Positions 29,195-37,628 of a DNA stretch of 64,000 nucleotides are shown here, piece after piece; the stretch's first letter is position 1, and each line of letters opens with the position of its first letter. The notes beneath the pieces are model-generated. The model was not told the origin of the DNA and made no database searches. It was given only the letters and a program-made list of their open reading frames with translations. This stretch comes from Pedobacter helvus (lineage in GTDB: Bacteria > Bacteroidota > Bacteroidia > Sphingobacteriales > Sphingobacteriaceae): NCBI RefSeq assembly GCF_005925325.1, contig NZ_SRMP01000002.1:558001-622000 (forward strand), in the 5' to 3' direction. A program made the position numbers and the translations under genes.

Positions 29195-29545
29195 ATGATA
29201 GCAGAGAATACGCAAACCCAAATGCGCAAGGGCATACTAGAGTACTGTGTGCTTTTAATCATCTCCCGAGGAGAGATTTACGCGTCTGATATAATCGCCG
29301 AATTGAAGCGAGCGAAACTACTGGTGGTAGAGGGTACTTTGTATCCGCTACTTACTCGTTTAAAGAACAATGGACTGTTGAGTTACAACTGGGTAGAATC
29401 TACCTCGGGACCGCCGCGTAAATATTATGTGTTAACGCCCGAAGGTCGCCAGATTTTAACACAACTAGATACCACTTGGAGTGAATTGGTTTACGCCATC
29501 ACTACATCACAACAAGGAGCTAACCCAACAACAGAAGAAAAATAA
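29195..29545 (+). CDS. PadR-family transcriptional regulator
   Basis: A winged-helix repressor of 116 residues. The start at 29195 (MIAENTQTQMRKG) is preferred over an ATG 12 codons upstream because the latter would lie inside the promoter. The family signature is clear: KGILEYCVLLIISRGEIYASDII (helix 1-2), VVEGTLYPLLTRLKNNGLL (recognition helix) and the wing SGPPRKYYVLTPEGR. There is no long C-terminal effector domain, so it is the short PadR-s2 type. The stop is 39 bases before the PspC-domain gene on the same strand. This pairing recurs in Bacteroidota and suggests envelope-stress control. A GTACTATG/CATAGTAC operator lies directly upstream. Confidence 0.93.
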   Translation: MIAENTQTQMRKGILEYCVLLIISRGEIYASDIIAELKRAKLLVVEGTLYPLLTRLKNNGLLSYNWVESTSGPPRKYYVLTPEGRQILTQLDTTWSELVYAITTSQQGANPTTEEK

Positions 29546-29584
29546 ATTAACGCAGTGGCTTGGCTACTGATAAAAAGTACTGAC

Positions 29585-31207
29585 ATGAATAAGACGATTA
29601 TTATTAATATAGGCAACTCCATCATCCACATTGAGGAAGAAGCTTACGAAATATTGATGGTTTACCTTAACGAGATTAAGCAACATTTCGCGAAAAATGC
29701 TGATGATTTTGAGATTGTAAAGGATATTGAAAACCGTATCGCAGAGATGTTTGCGGAAATTTTACAAAAGGGACAGAAACAGGTAATTGATGTTGCCGAT
29801 GTGCGTGGGGTAATTGCTCAAATGGGCAGCGTACAAGATTTTGTTAACGATGAAGAAGAGGAAGTGAGAACTGAAAACTTTTACGCTAACTACAATGGTG
29901 TGAAAAAACTTTATCGCGATACGGATGAAGGTGTAATTGCAGGTGTTTGTGCTGGTTTAGGACATTACCTAAATGTAGAAGCACGTTGGTTACGCCTAGC
30001 TTTTTTCTTACTTACTTTCTTAGCAGGTACCAGTATTTTGGTTTATCTAATCTTATGGGTGGTTACACCAAGAGCTTCTAGCAGATCAGAACGTATGGAA
30101 ATGAAAGGTGAAGCTACCAATTTGTACGGTTACAAAAAGAGTTTTGACGATGAGTTGGCGGCATTAAAAGCTAATATGAAGTCGGCCAATGATCATTTAG
30201 CGCCAGCAATGAAAAAGTCTGGCAATTTTATAGCACAGACTTTGAAAGCTTTTGGAAGGCTTATAAGATGGATCTTCAGGTTTTTTGGTAAAACCATGGC
30301 TATATGTTTCATTGTCTTTGGTTTCGGAATGCTAATTTTCTTGATCGTTTGTTTGGGATTGCTGCTTGGTTTCTGGGACGAAAACACTTACCAAAGTTTC
30401 CCATTAAATGTAATTGATACTTCGTTTAGAGATGGACTGGTTTTTCATGCCTTTCTAACATTTTTTATCCCAATTTTAGCATTAGTGCTGTTTGCCTTAA
30501 AGGTAGTTAACAACAGAATTGAGATTAGCAAGTATGTGTGGTTCGGGTTATTAATTGTATGGTTGGTAGGTGCTGGCACATCTGGTTACTACACTGCAAA
30601 AATATTGGGCGAATTTAAAGACGAAGCAGAGTTGGTGCAGCATACGGACTTAAAACAATACCAAACTTATGTAATTGATGTGGATAAAAGCATGGTGTTC
30701 AACAAGCAAGACAGCATCAGATATCATTTGCAAGATATGGATATGGGCACACGAACGGTAGTAGAGAATTTTGACGATGGTTTATTTCGAAATCCACGTA
30801 ACGTGAGTTTTGAGATCGAAAAGAGTTTGGATGGTAAAGCTTCTATTTCTGCCACCTACGAAGCTCAGGGGAGAGATTTTGAAGCGGCCTTAAAGAATGC
30901 TCAAAACATAGAATATAAGTTTGCCCAAAAAGACTCTGCGTTAGTTTTCAATCCTGCCTTACGGTTAAAACAGAGTGGAGCATGGCGTGGTCAACGAGTA
31001 CACCTCGTTTTAAGAATACCGGTAGGTGCTAGGGTATTAATTAACGAAAACTCACATAGATATTGGAGCTTCTACCAATATTACAATTGCCGTGAGGATA
31101 GAAGATTTGAAGAAAATCCTTATCGAGAATCTATCATGACCGAAGAAGGTTTGAAATGTAGGTATGATCTCGAAAATCCGAAAGAAGAAGAGAAAAACGG
31201 TCAGTAA
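29585..31207 (+). CDS. PspC-domain envelope-stress membrane protein
   Basis: A 540-residue membrane protein starting at 29585 (MNKTIIINIGNS). The N-terminal 90 residues are a soluble helical segment typical of the Bacteroidota PadR-linked family. A PspC domain follows (about 105-160: DTDEGVIAGVCAGLGHYLNVEARWLR and a helix ending LILWVVTP), then four or so membrane helices (about 235-345) and a C-terminal extracytoplasmic beta-rich region ending with charged residues. PspC proteins sense or relay membrane stress; this family version is otherwise uncharacterised. It follows the PadR gene by 39 bases, making a two-gene operon under the upstream PadR-type operator. Confidence 0.9.
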   Translation: MNKTIIINIGNSIIHIEEEAYEILMVYLNEIKQHFAKNADDFEIVKDIENRIAEMFAEILQKGQKQVIDVADVRGVIAQMGSVQDFVNDEEEEVRTENFYANYNGVKKLYRDTDEGVIAGVCAGLGHYLNVEARWLRLAFFLLTFLAGTSILVYLILWVVTPRASSRSERMEMKGEATNLYGYKKSFDDELAALKANMKSANDHLAPAMKKSGNFIAQTLKAFGRLIRWIFRFFGKTMAICFIVFGFGMLIFLIVCLGLLLGFWDENTYQSFPLNVIDTSFRDGLVFHAFLTFFIPILALVLFALKVVNNRIEISKYVWFGLLIVWLVGAGTSGYYTAKILGEFKDEAELVQHTDLKQYQTYVIDVDKSMVFNKQDSIRYHLQDMDMGTRTVVENFDDGLFRNPRNVSFEIEKSLDGKASISATYEAQGRDFEAALKNAQNIEYKFAQKDSALVFNPALRLKQSGAWRGQRVHLVLRIPVGARVLINENSHRYWSFYQYYNCREDRRFEENPYRESIMTEEGLKCRYDLENPKEEEKNGQ

Positions 31208-31422
31208 GTAGTAGTCAGGTATCAGTTGGACTTGCTTGCAAACCAGCTGGTACTTAAATAGTCCAGTACTCAATTATAATAATTTTTTAAGCCTCAATAA
31301 TGAGGATAGCTATTGTATTGTCTAATAATTAGGTATTAGTGTTTAGGTTTAAGGAATTAGTGTAGGGTGTTGACCTGGCTAATCCCTAGCTCCTAATTCC
31401 TAATCCCTGTCAACGTAAAGCG
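31208..31422. repeat. Intergenic inverted repeats upstream of the TonB-receptor-like gene
   Basis: No gene. Near 31329-31408 a GGTATTAGTGTTTAGG / CCTAATTCCTAATCCC imperfect palindrome occurs; a relative lies at 33874-33953 on the other side of the receptor gene. A GGACT/AGTCC imperfect hairpin lies near 31228-31265. No clear promoter was seen. Confidence 0.5.
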
Positions 31423-33873
31423 ATGAAAAAAATATTACTCATAATGACATGCCTTTTGGCGTGGGGCACTTCCTTTGCCCAAAAAAAAGGAAATATCAGC
31501 GGGAAAATAGTTGCTGATCATAATGAGGCTTTGCCTTACAGTTTAGTGAAGTTGATCAGTTTGGCTGACACTTTGAATGTTAAAGAAGCATCAGCAAATT
31601 TAGATGGTATTTTCCAATTCCAGAACGTAGCGGAAGGTCAATACCAAATTAAAGTGAAAATGGTGGGCTACCAAAATTACACTTCTTCAAAAATTACATT
31701 TACTGGGAATGACTTGCAATTACCTTCTGTAAAAATGCAAAGCAGCAGCAAACAGTTAAATGAAGTGAGCGTAGTGGGACAAAAGCCTTTTGTAGAACGC
31801 AGGGCGGATAAAACAGTCTTGAATGTGGAAAGTAATGTTACTGCTGCCGGCAATAGTGTTTTGGAATTGTTGGAAAAAGCACCTGGTGTAACTATCGATC
31901 GGCAAACAGAACAAATCAAGCTGAATAACAAAGCGGGCATTACCATCATGGTGGATGGAAAAACGAATTTTCTATCGGGTGCCGATATTACCACCTTGTT
32001 AAGCAACATGACCAGTGATCAGGTTGCCACAATCGAACTGATTACCAATCCGTCTTCTAAATACGATGCTGCTGGAAATGCAGGTATCATCAATATTAAG
32101 CTGAAGCGTAATAAAAATTTTGGGACGAATGGTTCACTTTCTGCCAATACAGGTTGGGGTAGTGTGAAAAATGGTCCTTCAGATTTGTTTCGTCACAGTG
32201 GAAATTTGAACCTTAACCACAGAGTGAATAAATGGAACATCTTCGGTAACGCAGGCTTTAACACTCGCGAAAACTTTAACCAAACTTTATTAGATAGAAC
32301 TGCAAGTATTGGAAGTATGCTAACCAAGTTCGATCAATCTTTTAACCGGAAGCAGAATGGCACTGGTTACACAGGTAAAGTTGGTGCCGATTATTATGCA
32401 TCAGAAAAAACAGTAATTGGTTTAATGGTTGATGTAGGAACTATTGACAACAAGCTAGCTGGCCTCAGTAATTCAACTATCAACGAATTTCAGCAGAATG
32501 CACAAACCTTAAGTTACATTCAACAGCACAATGGAAATAAATCTAAGTTCAATAGTATTACTTCCAATTTCAACATTAAACATGATTTAGCCAAAAAAGA
32601 TGCTTCTTTAACCTTTGATTTAGATTATGCAGGTTACGGAATGGATAGGAATGAAAACTTTGATGCCCGCTATTTAGATGCCTCACAAAATCAAACCAAT
32701 GTTTCTAACCTCCGCAATATTGTAGATGCTAAAATTGATGTTTTTGCCGCTAAGACGGATTTTTCGTGGCCATTTTCTAAAACCCTTAAATTCGAATCTG
32801 GATTGAAAAGTAGTATCGTTAAAACAAACAACGATTTCGTTTCAGAGCAATTGAATAACGGCGAGTGGACCGACGCATTGGGAAGATCGAATTTGTTCAT
32901 TTATAAGGAAAATATCAACGCAGCCTATGCCAATCTTTCGCAAGATTGGAAAAAATGGCAAGTACAATTAGGCTTAAGGGCAGAACATACCAATAGTAAA
33001 GGTCATTCGGTTACTAGCAATAAGTTGGTGAATAGAGATTACGTTTCGCTTTTCCCGTCCGTATTTATTAAACAGGAATTGAATAAAAATAATAGTCTAA
33101 ATTATTCTTACAGCCGTAGGATAGATAGACCAAGTTATCAGCAACTTAATCCGTTCTTACTTTATCTAGATCCCTATACCATCGATAGCGGTAATCCGTA
33201 TTTGAATGCACAATTTACCGATAATTATGAAGTTGGCTACAGCTTCAAGGAAATTTCTTTGTCGTTAAATTACTCCAATGTGAGAGGAATGATTACACAA
33301 GTAAGTCGCCAAAATGATGTTACTAAACAGATAGAAGTGCAGCGACAAAACTTCGGAAAAGCCAATTTGTACAATGCTAATTTATATGTTCCAATTAAAA
33401 TCACTAAACAATGGAGCATGCAGAACAACTTTTCTGCGGTTTACCAAGAATACCAAGATGGAACGCTGGTTGGAGCGGCTTATCAAAAATCTAAAGTTTC
33501 TTTCAATTTCAACACTTCTCAATCTATTGCTTTCTCGAAAACTTTCAGAGCGGAAGTTAGCTTTTGGTACGATTCGCCACGTGTAAGAGGTGTAGAGGAA
33601 ACCACCATTGCTCAGTATGCACTTAACTTTGGAGTTCAAAAAACTATGATGCAAAACAAACTGAAGTTGCGCTTAGCCGTAGACGATGTTTTCGCGACCA
33701 ATTATTGGGAAGGGCAGATGAAATATCAAAACGTGGATATGTACGTGAAGAATTACTATGTTAACAGGAGAGCATCATTTAGTGTAAATTACGCTTTTGG
33801 TAACCAACAAGTGAAGTCTGCAAGAAATAGAAAAACAGCTTCGGATGATATTAAAGGAAGAACTGGAGGATAG
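31423..33873 (+). CDS. TonB-dependent receptor-like outer-membrane beta-barrel protein
   Basis: An 816-residue outer-membrane protein. It has a signal peptide (1-19, MKKILLIMTCLLAWGTSFAQ), a carboxypeptidase-regulatory-like domain (about 20-105, GNISGKIVADHNEALPYSLV), a TonB plug (about 110-220, VLELLEKAPGVTID, VDGKTNFLSGADI, IELITNPSSKYDAAGNAGIINI) and a C-terminal barrel of the OMP_b-brl_3 type with NSLNYSYSRRIDRPSYQQLNPF near 560-580. The family resembles SusC-like receptors but lacks a SusD partner here, and the substrate is unknown. A small lipoprotein gene follows 82 bases downstream and may be co-transcribed. Confidence 0.92.
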   Translation: MKKILLIMTCLLAWGTSFAQKKGNISGKIVADHNEALPYSLVKLISLADTLNVKEASANLDGIFQFQNVAEGQYQIKVKMVGYQNYTSSKITFTGNDLQLPSVKMQSSSKQLNEVSVVGQKPFVERRADKTVLNVESNVTAAGNSVLELLEKAPGVTIDRQTEQIKLNNKAGITIMVDGKTNFLSGADITTLLSNMTSDQVATIELITNPSSKYDAAGNAGIINIKLKRNKNFGTNGSLSANTGWGSVKNGPSDLFRHSGNLNLNHRVNKWNIFGNAGFNTRENFNQTLLDRTASIGSMLTKFDQSFNRKQNGTGYTGKVGADYYASEKTVIGLMVDVGTIDNKLAGLSNSTINEFQQNAQTLSYIQQHNGNKSKFNSITSNFNIKHDLAKKDASLTFDLDYAGYGMDRNENFDARYLDASQNQTNVSNLRNIVDAKIDVFAAKTDFSWPFSKTLKFESGLKSSIVKTNNDFVSEQLNNGEWTDALGRSNLFIYKENINAAYANLSQDWKKWQVQLGLRAEHTNSKGHSVTSNKLVNRDYVSLFPSVFIKQELNKNNSLNYSYSRRIDRPSYQQLNPFLLYLDPYTIDSGNPYLNAQFTDNYEVGYSFKEISLSLNYSNVRGMITQVSRQNDVTKQIEVQRQNFGKANLYNANLYVPIKITKQWSMQNNFSAVYQEYQDGTLVGAAYQKSKVSFNFNTSQSIAFSKTFRAEVSFWYDSPRVRGVEETTIAQYALNFGVQKTMMQNKLKLRLAVDDVFATNYWEGQMKYQNVDMYVKNYYVNRRASFSVNYAFGNQQVKSARNRKTASDDIKGRTGG

Positions 33874-33955
33874 TTACTAGGTATTAGTAATAGGTTTTAG
33901 GCTCCCTAATAAGAGTGAAACTATTACCTAATTCCTAACCACTAATCACTAAAAT
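33874..33955. repeat. Imperfect palindrome between the receptor and lipoprotein genes
   Basis: CTAGGTATTAGTAATAGG on the left is partly mirrored by CTATTACCTAATTCCTAA on the right. It is related to the element at about 31329-31408. Confidence 0.5.
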
Positions 33956-34312
33956 ATGAAAAAAATTATTTTATTAGTCGCCATGATCATCACAGTGATG
34001 GCTTGCGACAAAAGCGCCACTTCCATTAAGGTGAGCAAAACAATAGAGCGCTATGAGCTTTTAGCGGAGTACCCTAATAGGAAGGAAAAACGACTTAAGG
34101 AATATCTGAAGGTAGCTTTTGGAAATGACAGCTTGTTGTTGAATGAGGGTGTTGGAGCGGGTAAGGAAGTGAAGCTTGCCAGTGGAACCGTTTTCTATTT
34201 AAGACATAATCCTAATAAGTTAGAAATAGAAATGTTGAAGGAAAAAAATAGCACTAAGGGATATCAGTTTTTTGACGAAATGGCAAGCGGAATTAAGAAG
34301 GCGTTAAATTGA
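33956..34312 (+). CDS. Small hypothetical lipoprotein
   Basis: A 118-residue protein with a lipoprotein signal: MKKIILLVAMIITVMAC, a lipobox ending in Cys17, followed by DKS. The mature part is charged, with ERYELLAEYPNRKEKRLKEYLK near 37-58 and LRHNPNKLEIEML near 89-101. No known domain is recognised. It follows the TonB-receptor-like gene by 82 bases and ends before a strong terminator, so it may be the last gene of that unit. A role alongside the receptor is only an inference from position. Confidence 0.75.
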   Translation: MKKIILLVAMIITVMACDKSATSIKVSKTIERYELLAEYPNRKEKRLKEYLKVAFGNDSLLLNEGVGAGKEVKLASGTVFYLRHNPNKLEIEMLKEKNSTKGYQFFDEMASGIKKALN

Positions 34313-34338
34313 AAGAATAAATCTTCAAGAATTAAATT

Positions 34339-34378
34339 AAAAATAAAAGACTACTAATTTGGTAGTCTTTTATTTTTT
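34339..34378 (+). terminator. Strong terminator after the lipoprotein gene, overlapping the next promoter
   Basis: Stem AAAATAAAAGACTAC / GTAGTCTTTTATTTT with a short loop, flanked by A and T runs. The -33 TTG of the next promoter (34359-34361) lies in its loop. Confidence 0.8.
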
Positions 34379-34389
34379 CTATACATTTG
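34359..34389 (+). promoter_or_regulatory. Promoter of the small-ORF/tRNA unit
   Basis: TTG (34359-34361), 20 bases, TACATTTG (34382-34389): a good Bacteroidota -33/-7 pair. It points at the small ORF (ATG 34437) and the two tRNAs, and overlaps the preceding terminator. Confidence 0.65.
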
Positions 34390-34436
34390 TTCCAGTTCAG
34401 TAATTCATAAATCTGTTAACCATTAATTATTTTGAT

Positions 34437-34598
34437 ATGCCGATCTATTTAGAATTTCCAATGATAGCAGAATATCCATTATATGGCAGCCCTTTTGAAA
34501 ATGATGAACAACAGTTTTTTCCAGACGAAGATCGGCTTCGAGAAGCTAGAGAGGAAAACGAAATATTACAAGATTTTCTGTTACTAAAAACAGTATAA
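34437..34598 (+). CDS. Small acidic ORF upstream of tRNAs (53 aa)
   Basis: An open frame of 53 residues: MPIYLEFPMIAEYPLYGSPF, then ENDEQQFFPDEDRLREAREE, then NEILQDFLLLKTV. It begins 47 bases after a good -7 element and ends 7 bases before a tRNA-like gene. The N-terminal half is hydrophobic and proline-rich, the C-terminal half very acidic with a probable helix. No ribosome site stands out (weak TTTTGAT context). I do not recognise it. Coding is plausible from its position between promoter and tRNA but is not proved. Confidence 0.4.
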   Translation: MPIYLEFPMIAEYPLYGSPFENDEQQFFPDEDRLREAREENEILQDFLLLKTV

Positions 34599-34605
34599 AA
34601 CATTT

Positions 34606-34676
34606 GGCCAGTTGACCGATTGGGAGGTGGAAGTCTCATAAACTTCTGATGATGGTTCGAATCCATTGCTAGGCCA
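34606..34676 (+). tRNA. tRNA-Met-like (anticodon CAT), imperfect acceptor stem
   Basis: The cloverleaf can be traced: T8-G9, D-arm ACC/GGT with a GG-containing loop, anticodon stem GAAGT/ACTTC with loop CTCATAA (anticodon CAT at 34637-34639), variable TGAT, and T-arm GATGG/CCATT with loop TTCGAAT. The acceptor stem GGCCAGT pairs with GCT-A-GGCC only if one adenine is bulged, with a T-G closing pair. No CCA is encoded. It may be elongator Met, a CAT tRNA to be lysidinylated for Ile, or a decaying gene. Confidence 0.7.
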
Positions 34677-34691
34677 CTACACTTATTAACT

Positions 34692-34734
34692 AACTAACCT
34701 AGAGCCAAGATGCATTCGTGCATCTCGGCTTAAT
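34692..34734 (+). other. TTCG-tetraloop hairpin between the two tRNAs
   Basis: AGCCAAGATGCA-TTCG-TGCATCTCGGCT forms a 12-position stem with one A-C mismatch and the extra-stable TTCG loop. It is not followed by a T-run, so it looks like a processing or stability element in a tRNA precursor rather than a terminator. Confidence 0.6.
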
Positions 34735-34777
34735 TAAAATGATCTTTGCTTGTGTTGCTGCCAACCAAATAATATAT

Positions 34778-34848
34778 AGTCATGTGGCCGAGCGGTTAGG
34801 TATAGGTCTGCAAAACCTTTTACGGCGGTTCGAATCCGCCCTTGACGT
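34778..34848 (+). tRNA. tRNA-Cys-like (anticodon GCA), imperfect acceptor stem
   Basis: The cloverleaf shows T8-G9, D-arm GCC/GGT, anticodon arm with AGGT/ACCT and loop CTGCAAA (anticodon GCA), variable TTAC, and a strong T-arm GGCGG/CCGCC with loop TTCGAAT. The acceptor stem AGTCATG/CTTGACG has mismatches at the first and sixth pairs (A-G and T-T), and no CCA is encoded. A 20-base-pair terminator follows at once, so the gene marks the end of a transcript. Confidence 0.75.
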
Positions 34849-34850
34849 CT

Positions 34851-34896
34851 AAAAACAAAAAAGGAAAAGCTAAGTGGCTTTTCCTTTTTTGTTTTT
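34851..34896. terminator. Bidirectional terminator after the tRNA unit
   Basis: A perfect 20-base-pair inverted repeat (AAAAACAAAAAAGGAAAAGC, 6-base loop, and its complement), A-rich on one side and T-rich on the other. It ends the tRNA unit and can also end the convergent 904-residue surface-protein gene, whose stop is at 34914. Confidence 0.92.
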
Positions 34897-34913
34897 ATAA
34901 TTTTTGAAATAAT

Positions 34914-37628
34914 TTATTTCACGGTATATCTCAAGACAGTACGGCCTACGTTTCCATCTTTATCTATGCCTTCTACTACTGCTTTGTAACTTCCTTTGCC
35001 ATCGGCATTGTTAAATTCAAAGCTGATGTTGCCTTTCTCATCCGTAATTAATTTAGGGTTCCAATAAATGGTGGTTCTTAAATCGTTGCTAGTAATGGGT
35101 GTGTTAGGCGCATATTTAGGAGAATAAAACTCTCTTTCTTTGCTATATCCCATTGGCGAATATTTCACTTCGTATTTTTTAGGGATCATATCCAAGAAAT
35201 CTTGCTTAGAAATTTTCTCTCCTTTAGGTATTTTCTTAGTATTGATTACAATAACCCCGCGAGTGTTGTACATCCTGTCTACAGTTCCAAGTGGGTCATT
35301 CAAGAAAATCTCAATAGACTCGACATCGTTGGCTGCTACGGTATTGATCGCATTGGCATCTACAAACATCCCGTTTAGGAAAATAGCTGCGGGTGTACGT
35401 CCACCTTGATTGTAATCTCTAGTGATATAGAATTTTTGTTCGTTAAATTCGTAGGTAAAACTTGGTGCCTGCACTTTCAAACATTCTAAAAGCATATTAC
35501 AGCCTTCTAAGTTTTTGCCATCTATAAATCTATCCGGAATTTGGCTTAAGCCAGATAATGCTGGATGATCTGAGTGGCTAGGCTTTTTAACAGCAGCACC
35601 TTTAATTTCAACGGTTTTTAACGTACGCATAAAACGATATTGCTTTTGGCTATTGCTCAGGTACGATGATAATGCCGTATCAATATTTTCAATTTCATCG
35701 GCAGCATGAACATTGTAACCTTTAGCTGCACTTGGAGAACCATCTAGCATAATCATCAAGTTGTTGTAATTTGGATTAGAACGAGCCGTGATGACTACTT
35801 GAGAAGAATCTGGAAAAACTAAATCCTTGAAATTAAATACACCAACATTGCTGGTTTGGATTTCTTTTGAAATAGGTTTTCCTGTTACCATCATCCTCAT
35901 CACACCTTTTCTAATGGGCATCCCCGTTAAATCCCTTAACGTACCCGAAATAGTGATACCTTGCTCTGGCAATAGGAAAACTTTAGGATAACGTCCAGCT
36001 AAAATTTCTTTATAAGCAAACCTTCTATAGCCTTGAGTTAACATCAAACGATCTAAATCAGCTAATTTTTTCTCATCTGTTTTGTTAAAATAATAGTTAG
36101 GTTTTTCTACGTATCCTTTTAAATCTGAGGTAAGTAATAATGAACTTAGAATAGTAGTTTCTGTATTCTCGTCTACTGGAACTTTGGTTTCATCGGTAAC
36201 TGTTACAGAGAAGTCGCCAGCTATTGGCTGTCCTTTACTTTTTGCATCTAAAGTAAGTTTTACTTTTTGGCGAGGTTTGTAAGTTGGTAGGTCTGCTTTC
36301 AACGCTAAATTCATGGCATCGTTATGCAATACAAATACTAGACGCTCGCTAATGGGTTCGCTTTTTTCATCAAATAAAGTTAGCTGCGCAATACCTGAAG
36401 GGAAATTTTGCTTAGGTATTTTTGCTGTAATTACTTGATTTTTTAGGTTCAATTTAGCTGCGTAGGCAACGGCATTACTATTTTGCCCAACCAAAAAGAA
36501 AGCTTTTTCCTTATTTGCTTCAAAGAAAGCAGCACTTGCTAAAATTCGAAGGTTTATGAAATCCGTTGCTGCGGGGTTGCTCGCTTGTAAGGTGATACCT
36601 TCAGCTGCTTTAGGTAAATCAATGGTTTTAGAAATACCACCAGCAGTATATTTTACTTTATAATTTTTGCCCGCTTCTGGTGAGATAAAGAAACTGCCAA
36701 TTCCAGCGAAAGAAGCAGCAAAAGTGCCTACTTCGGTATTTTGTTCATCAATAATGCTTCCTTTTACATCAGCGCCTAAACCATTCGGCTTAACAGCCTT
36801 AAATCCTACTTGGTTAGGAATGCCAACAATCAATTGCCCACCTTCCGGAAATACTTGAAAATCGATATCATTATCACTCTGTCTGATATTAAAACTGGCA
36901 CTGGCCAATTCCTTTTCTGCAATGTTTACATCAGCTACCAACGTTCCCTTTTTGATCGGATCTCCAGCTTTACTGGTCACTGTTATCGTCAAATATCCAT
37001 TAGCGTCAGTTGTTCCTTTGCCTCTTGCAAAAACATCGTAATTGTGAAATACCCGCCAATTGACAGTTTTGTTGGCCAATGGTTTCTTGCTGGTGTCTTT
37101 AAATTGAATGCGTGCAGTCGTCTTGATCGCCTTATCTGCTGGTGCATTCGTAAGATTTGCATTCGTAATTAATTGCTTGTCGATAGCTTCTCCAATTAAA
37201 ATGTTTTTGGAAAAAAAATAATCTGGATCAAAATTTAACATCCACATGGTGTAGGCCCTAATGTAATAGTTGCCTTGTCTGTAGTTGTTCATCGGTAGAG
37301 GCATATTGCCATAAGCTACGCTGTTTTTTACAGGTAATTTAACGGTTTGCACCAATGAATCTACTGCGTTATACATTTCTACATACACAATTTTGCTCAA
37401 CGGCGATGGAATATTGTTTTGTGTAGTTACATATGCCTTAAACCAAACGGTATCGGCTACGGCATAGTAAGGTTTATCGAAATGTAGATATACTTTTTCT
37501 AGTGGCTGCTCGTCTGACAGGCGTTTAGTTTTGGTGAGGATATTATTTAGTGTAACGCTGTCTTGCTGAGCATAGGCCGATGTAAGCGCAAAGCAAAGAA
37601 GTAAGATTAGGATTTTAGTGAATTTCAT
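34914..37628 (-). CDS. Exported MG2-like/TonB-plug-like surface protein
   Basis: A 904-residue exported protein starting at 37628 (MKFTKILIL) with a signal peptide ending in AYAQ; an earlier in-frame ATG at 37673 would mask it. The N-terminal part has a macroglobulin-like block, VYLHFDKPYYAVADTVWFKAYV, near 50-70, then several beta-sandwich domains. A carboxypeptidase-regulatory-like domain lies near 555-620 (ITISGTLRDLTGMPIRKGV). A plug-like segment near 740-830 has IFLNGMFVDANAINTVAAND and VESIEIFLND. The family is widespread in Bacteroidota and is usually called a TonB-plug or carboxypeptidase-regulatory-like protein; no barrel follows. The function is unknown. It shares design with the macroglobulin-like protein at 19777-26085. 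Confidence 0.82.
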   Translation of the reverse strand: MKFTKILILLLCFALTSAYAQQDSVTLNNILTKTKRLSDEQPLEKVYLHFDKPYYAVADTVWFKAYVTTQNNIPSPLSKIVYVEMYNAVDSLVQTVKLPVKNSVAYGNMPLPMNNYRQGNYYIRAYTMWMLNFDPDYFFSKNILIGEAIDKQLITNANLTNAPADKAIKTTARIQFKDTSKKPLANKTVNWRVFHNYDVFARGKGTTDANGYLTITVTSKAGDPIKKGTLVADVNIAEKELASASFNIRQSDNDIDFQVFPEGGQLIVGIPNQVGFKAVKPNGLGADVKGSIIDEQNTEVGTFAASFAGIGSFFISPEAGKNYKVKYTAGGISKTIDLPKAAEGITLQASNPAATDFINLRILASAAFFEANKEKAFFLVGQNSNAVAYAAKLNLKNQVITAKIPKQNFPSGIAQLTLFDEKSEPISERLVFVLHNDAMNLALKADLPTYKPRQKVKLTLDAKSKGQPIAGDFSVTVTDETKVPVDENTETTILSSLLLTSDLKGYVEKPNYYFNKTDEKKLADLDRLMLTQGYRRFAYKEILAGRYPKVFLLPEQGITISGTLRDLTGMPIRKGVMRMMVTGKPISKEIQTSNVGVFNFKDLVFPDSSQVVITARSNPNYNNLMIMLDGSPSAAKGYNVHAADEIENIDTALSSYLSNSQKQYRFMRTLKTVEIKGAAVKKPSHSDHPALSGLSQIPDRFIDGKNLEGCNMLLECLKVQAPSFTYEFNEQKFYITRDYNQGGRTPAAIFLNGMFVDANAINTVAANDVESIEIFLNDPLGTVDRMYNTRGVIVINTKKIPKGEKISKQDFLDMIPKKYEVKYSPMGYSKEREFYSPKYAPNTPITSNDLRTTIYWNPKLITDEKGNISFEFNNADGKGSYKAVVEGIDKDGNVGRTVLRYTVK

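Noticed and set aside
34734..34853. ORF of 37 codons starting between the tRNAs (MIFACVAANQ...)
   Set aside because: It runs through the whole tRNA-Cys-like gene, so translation is unlikely.
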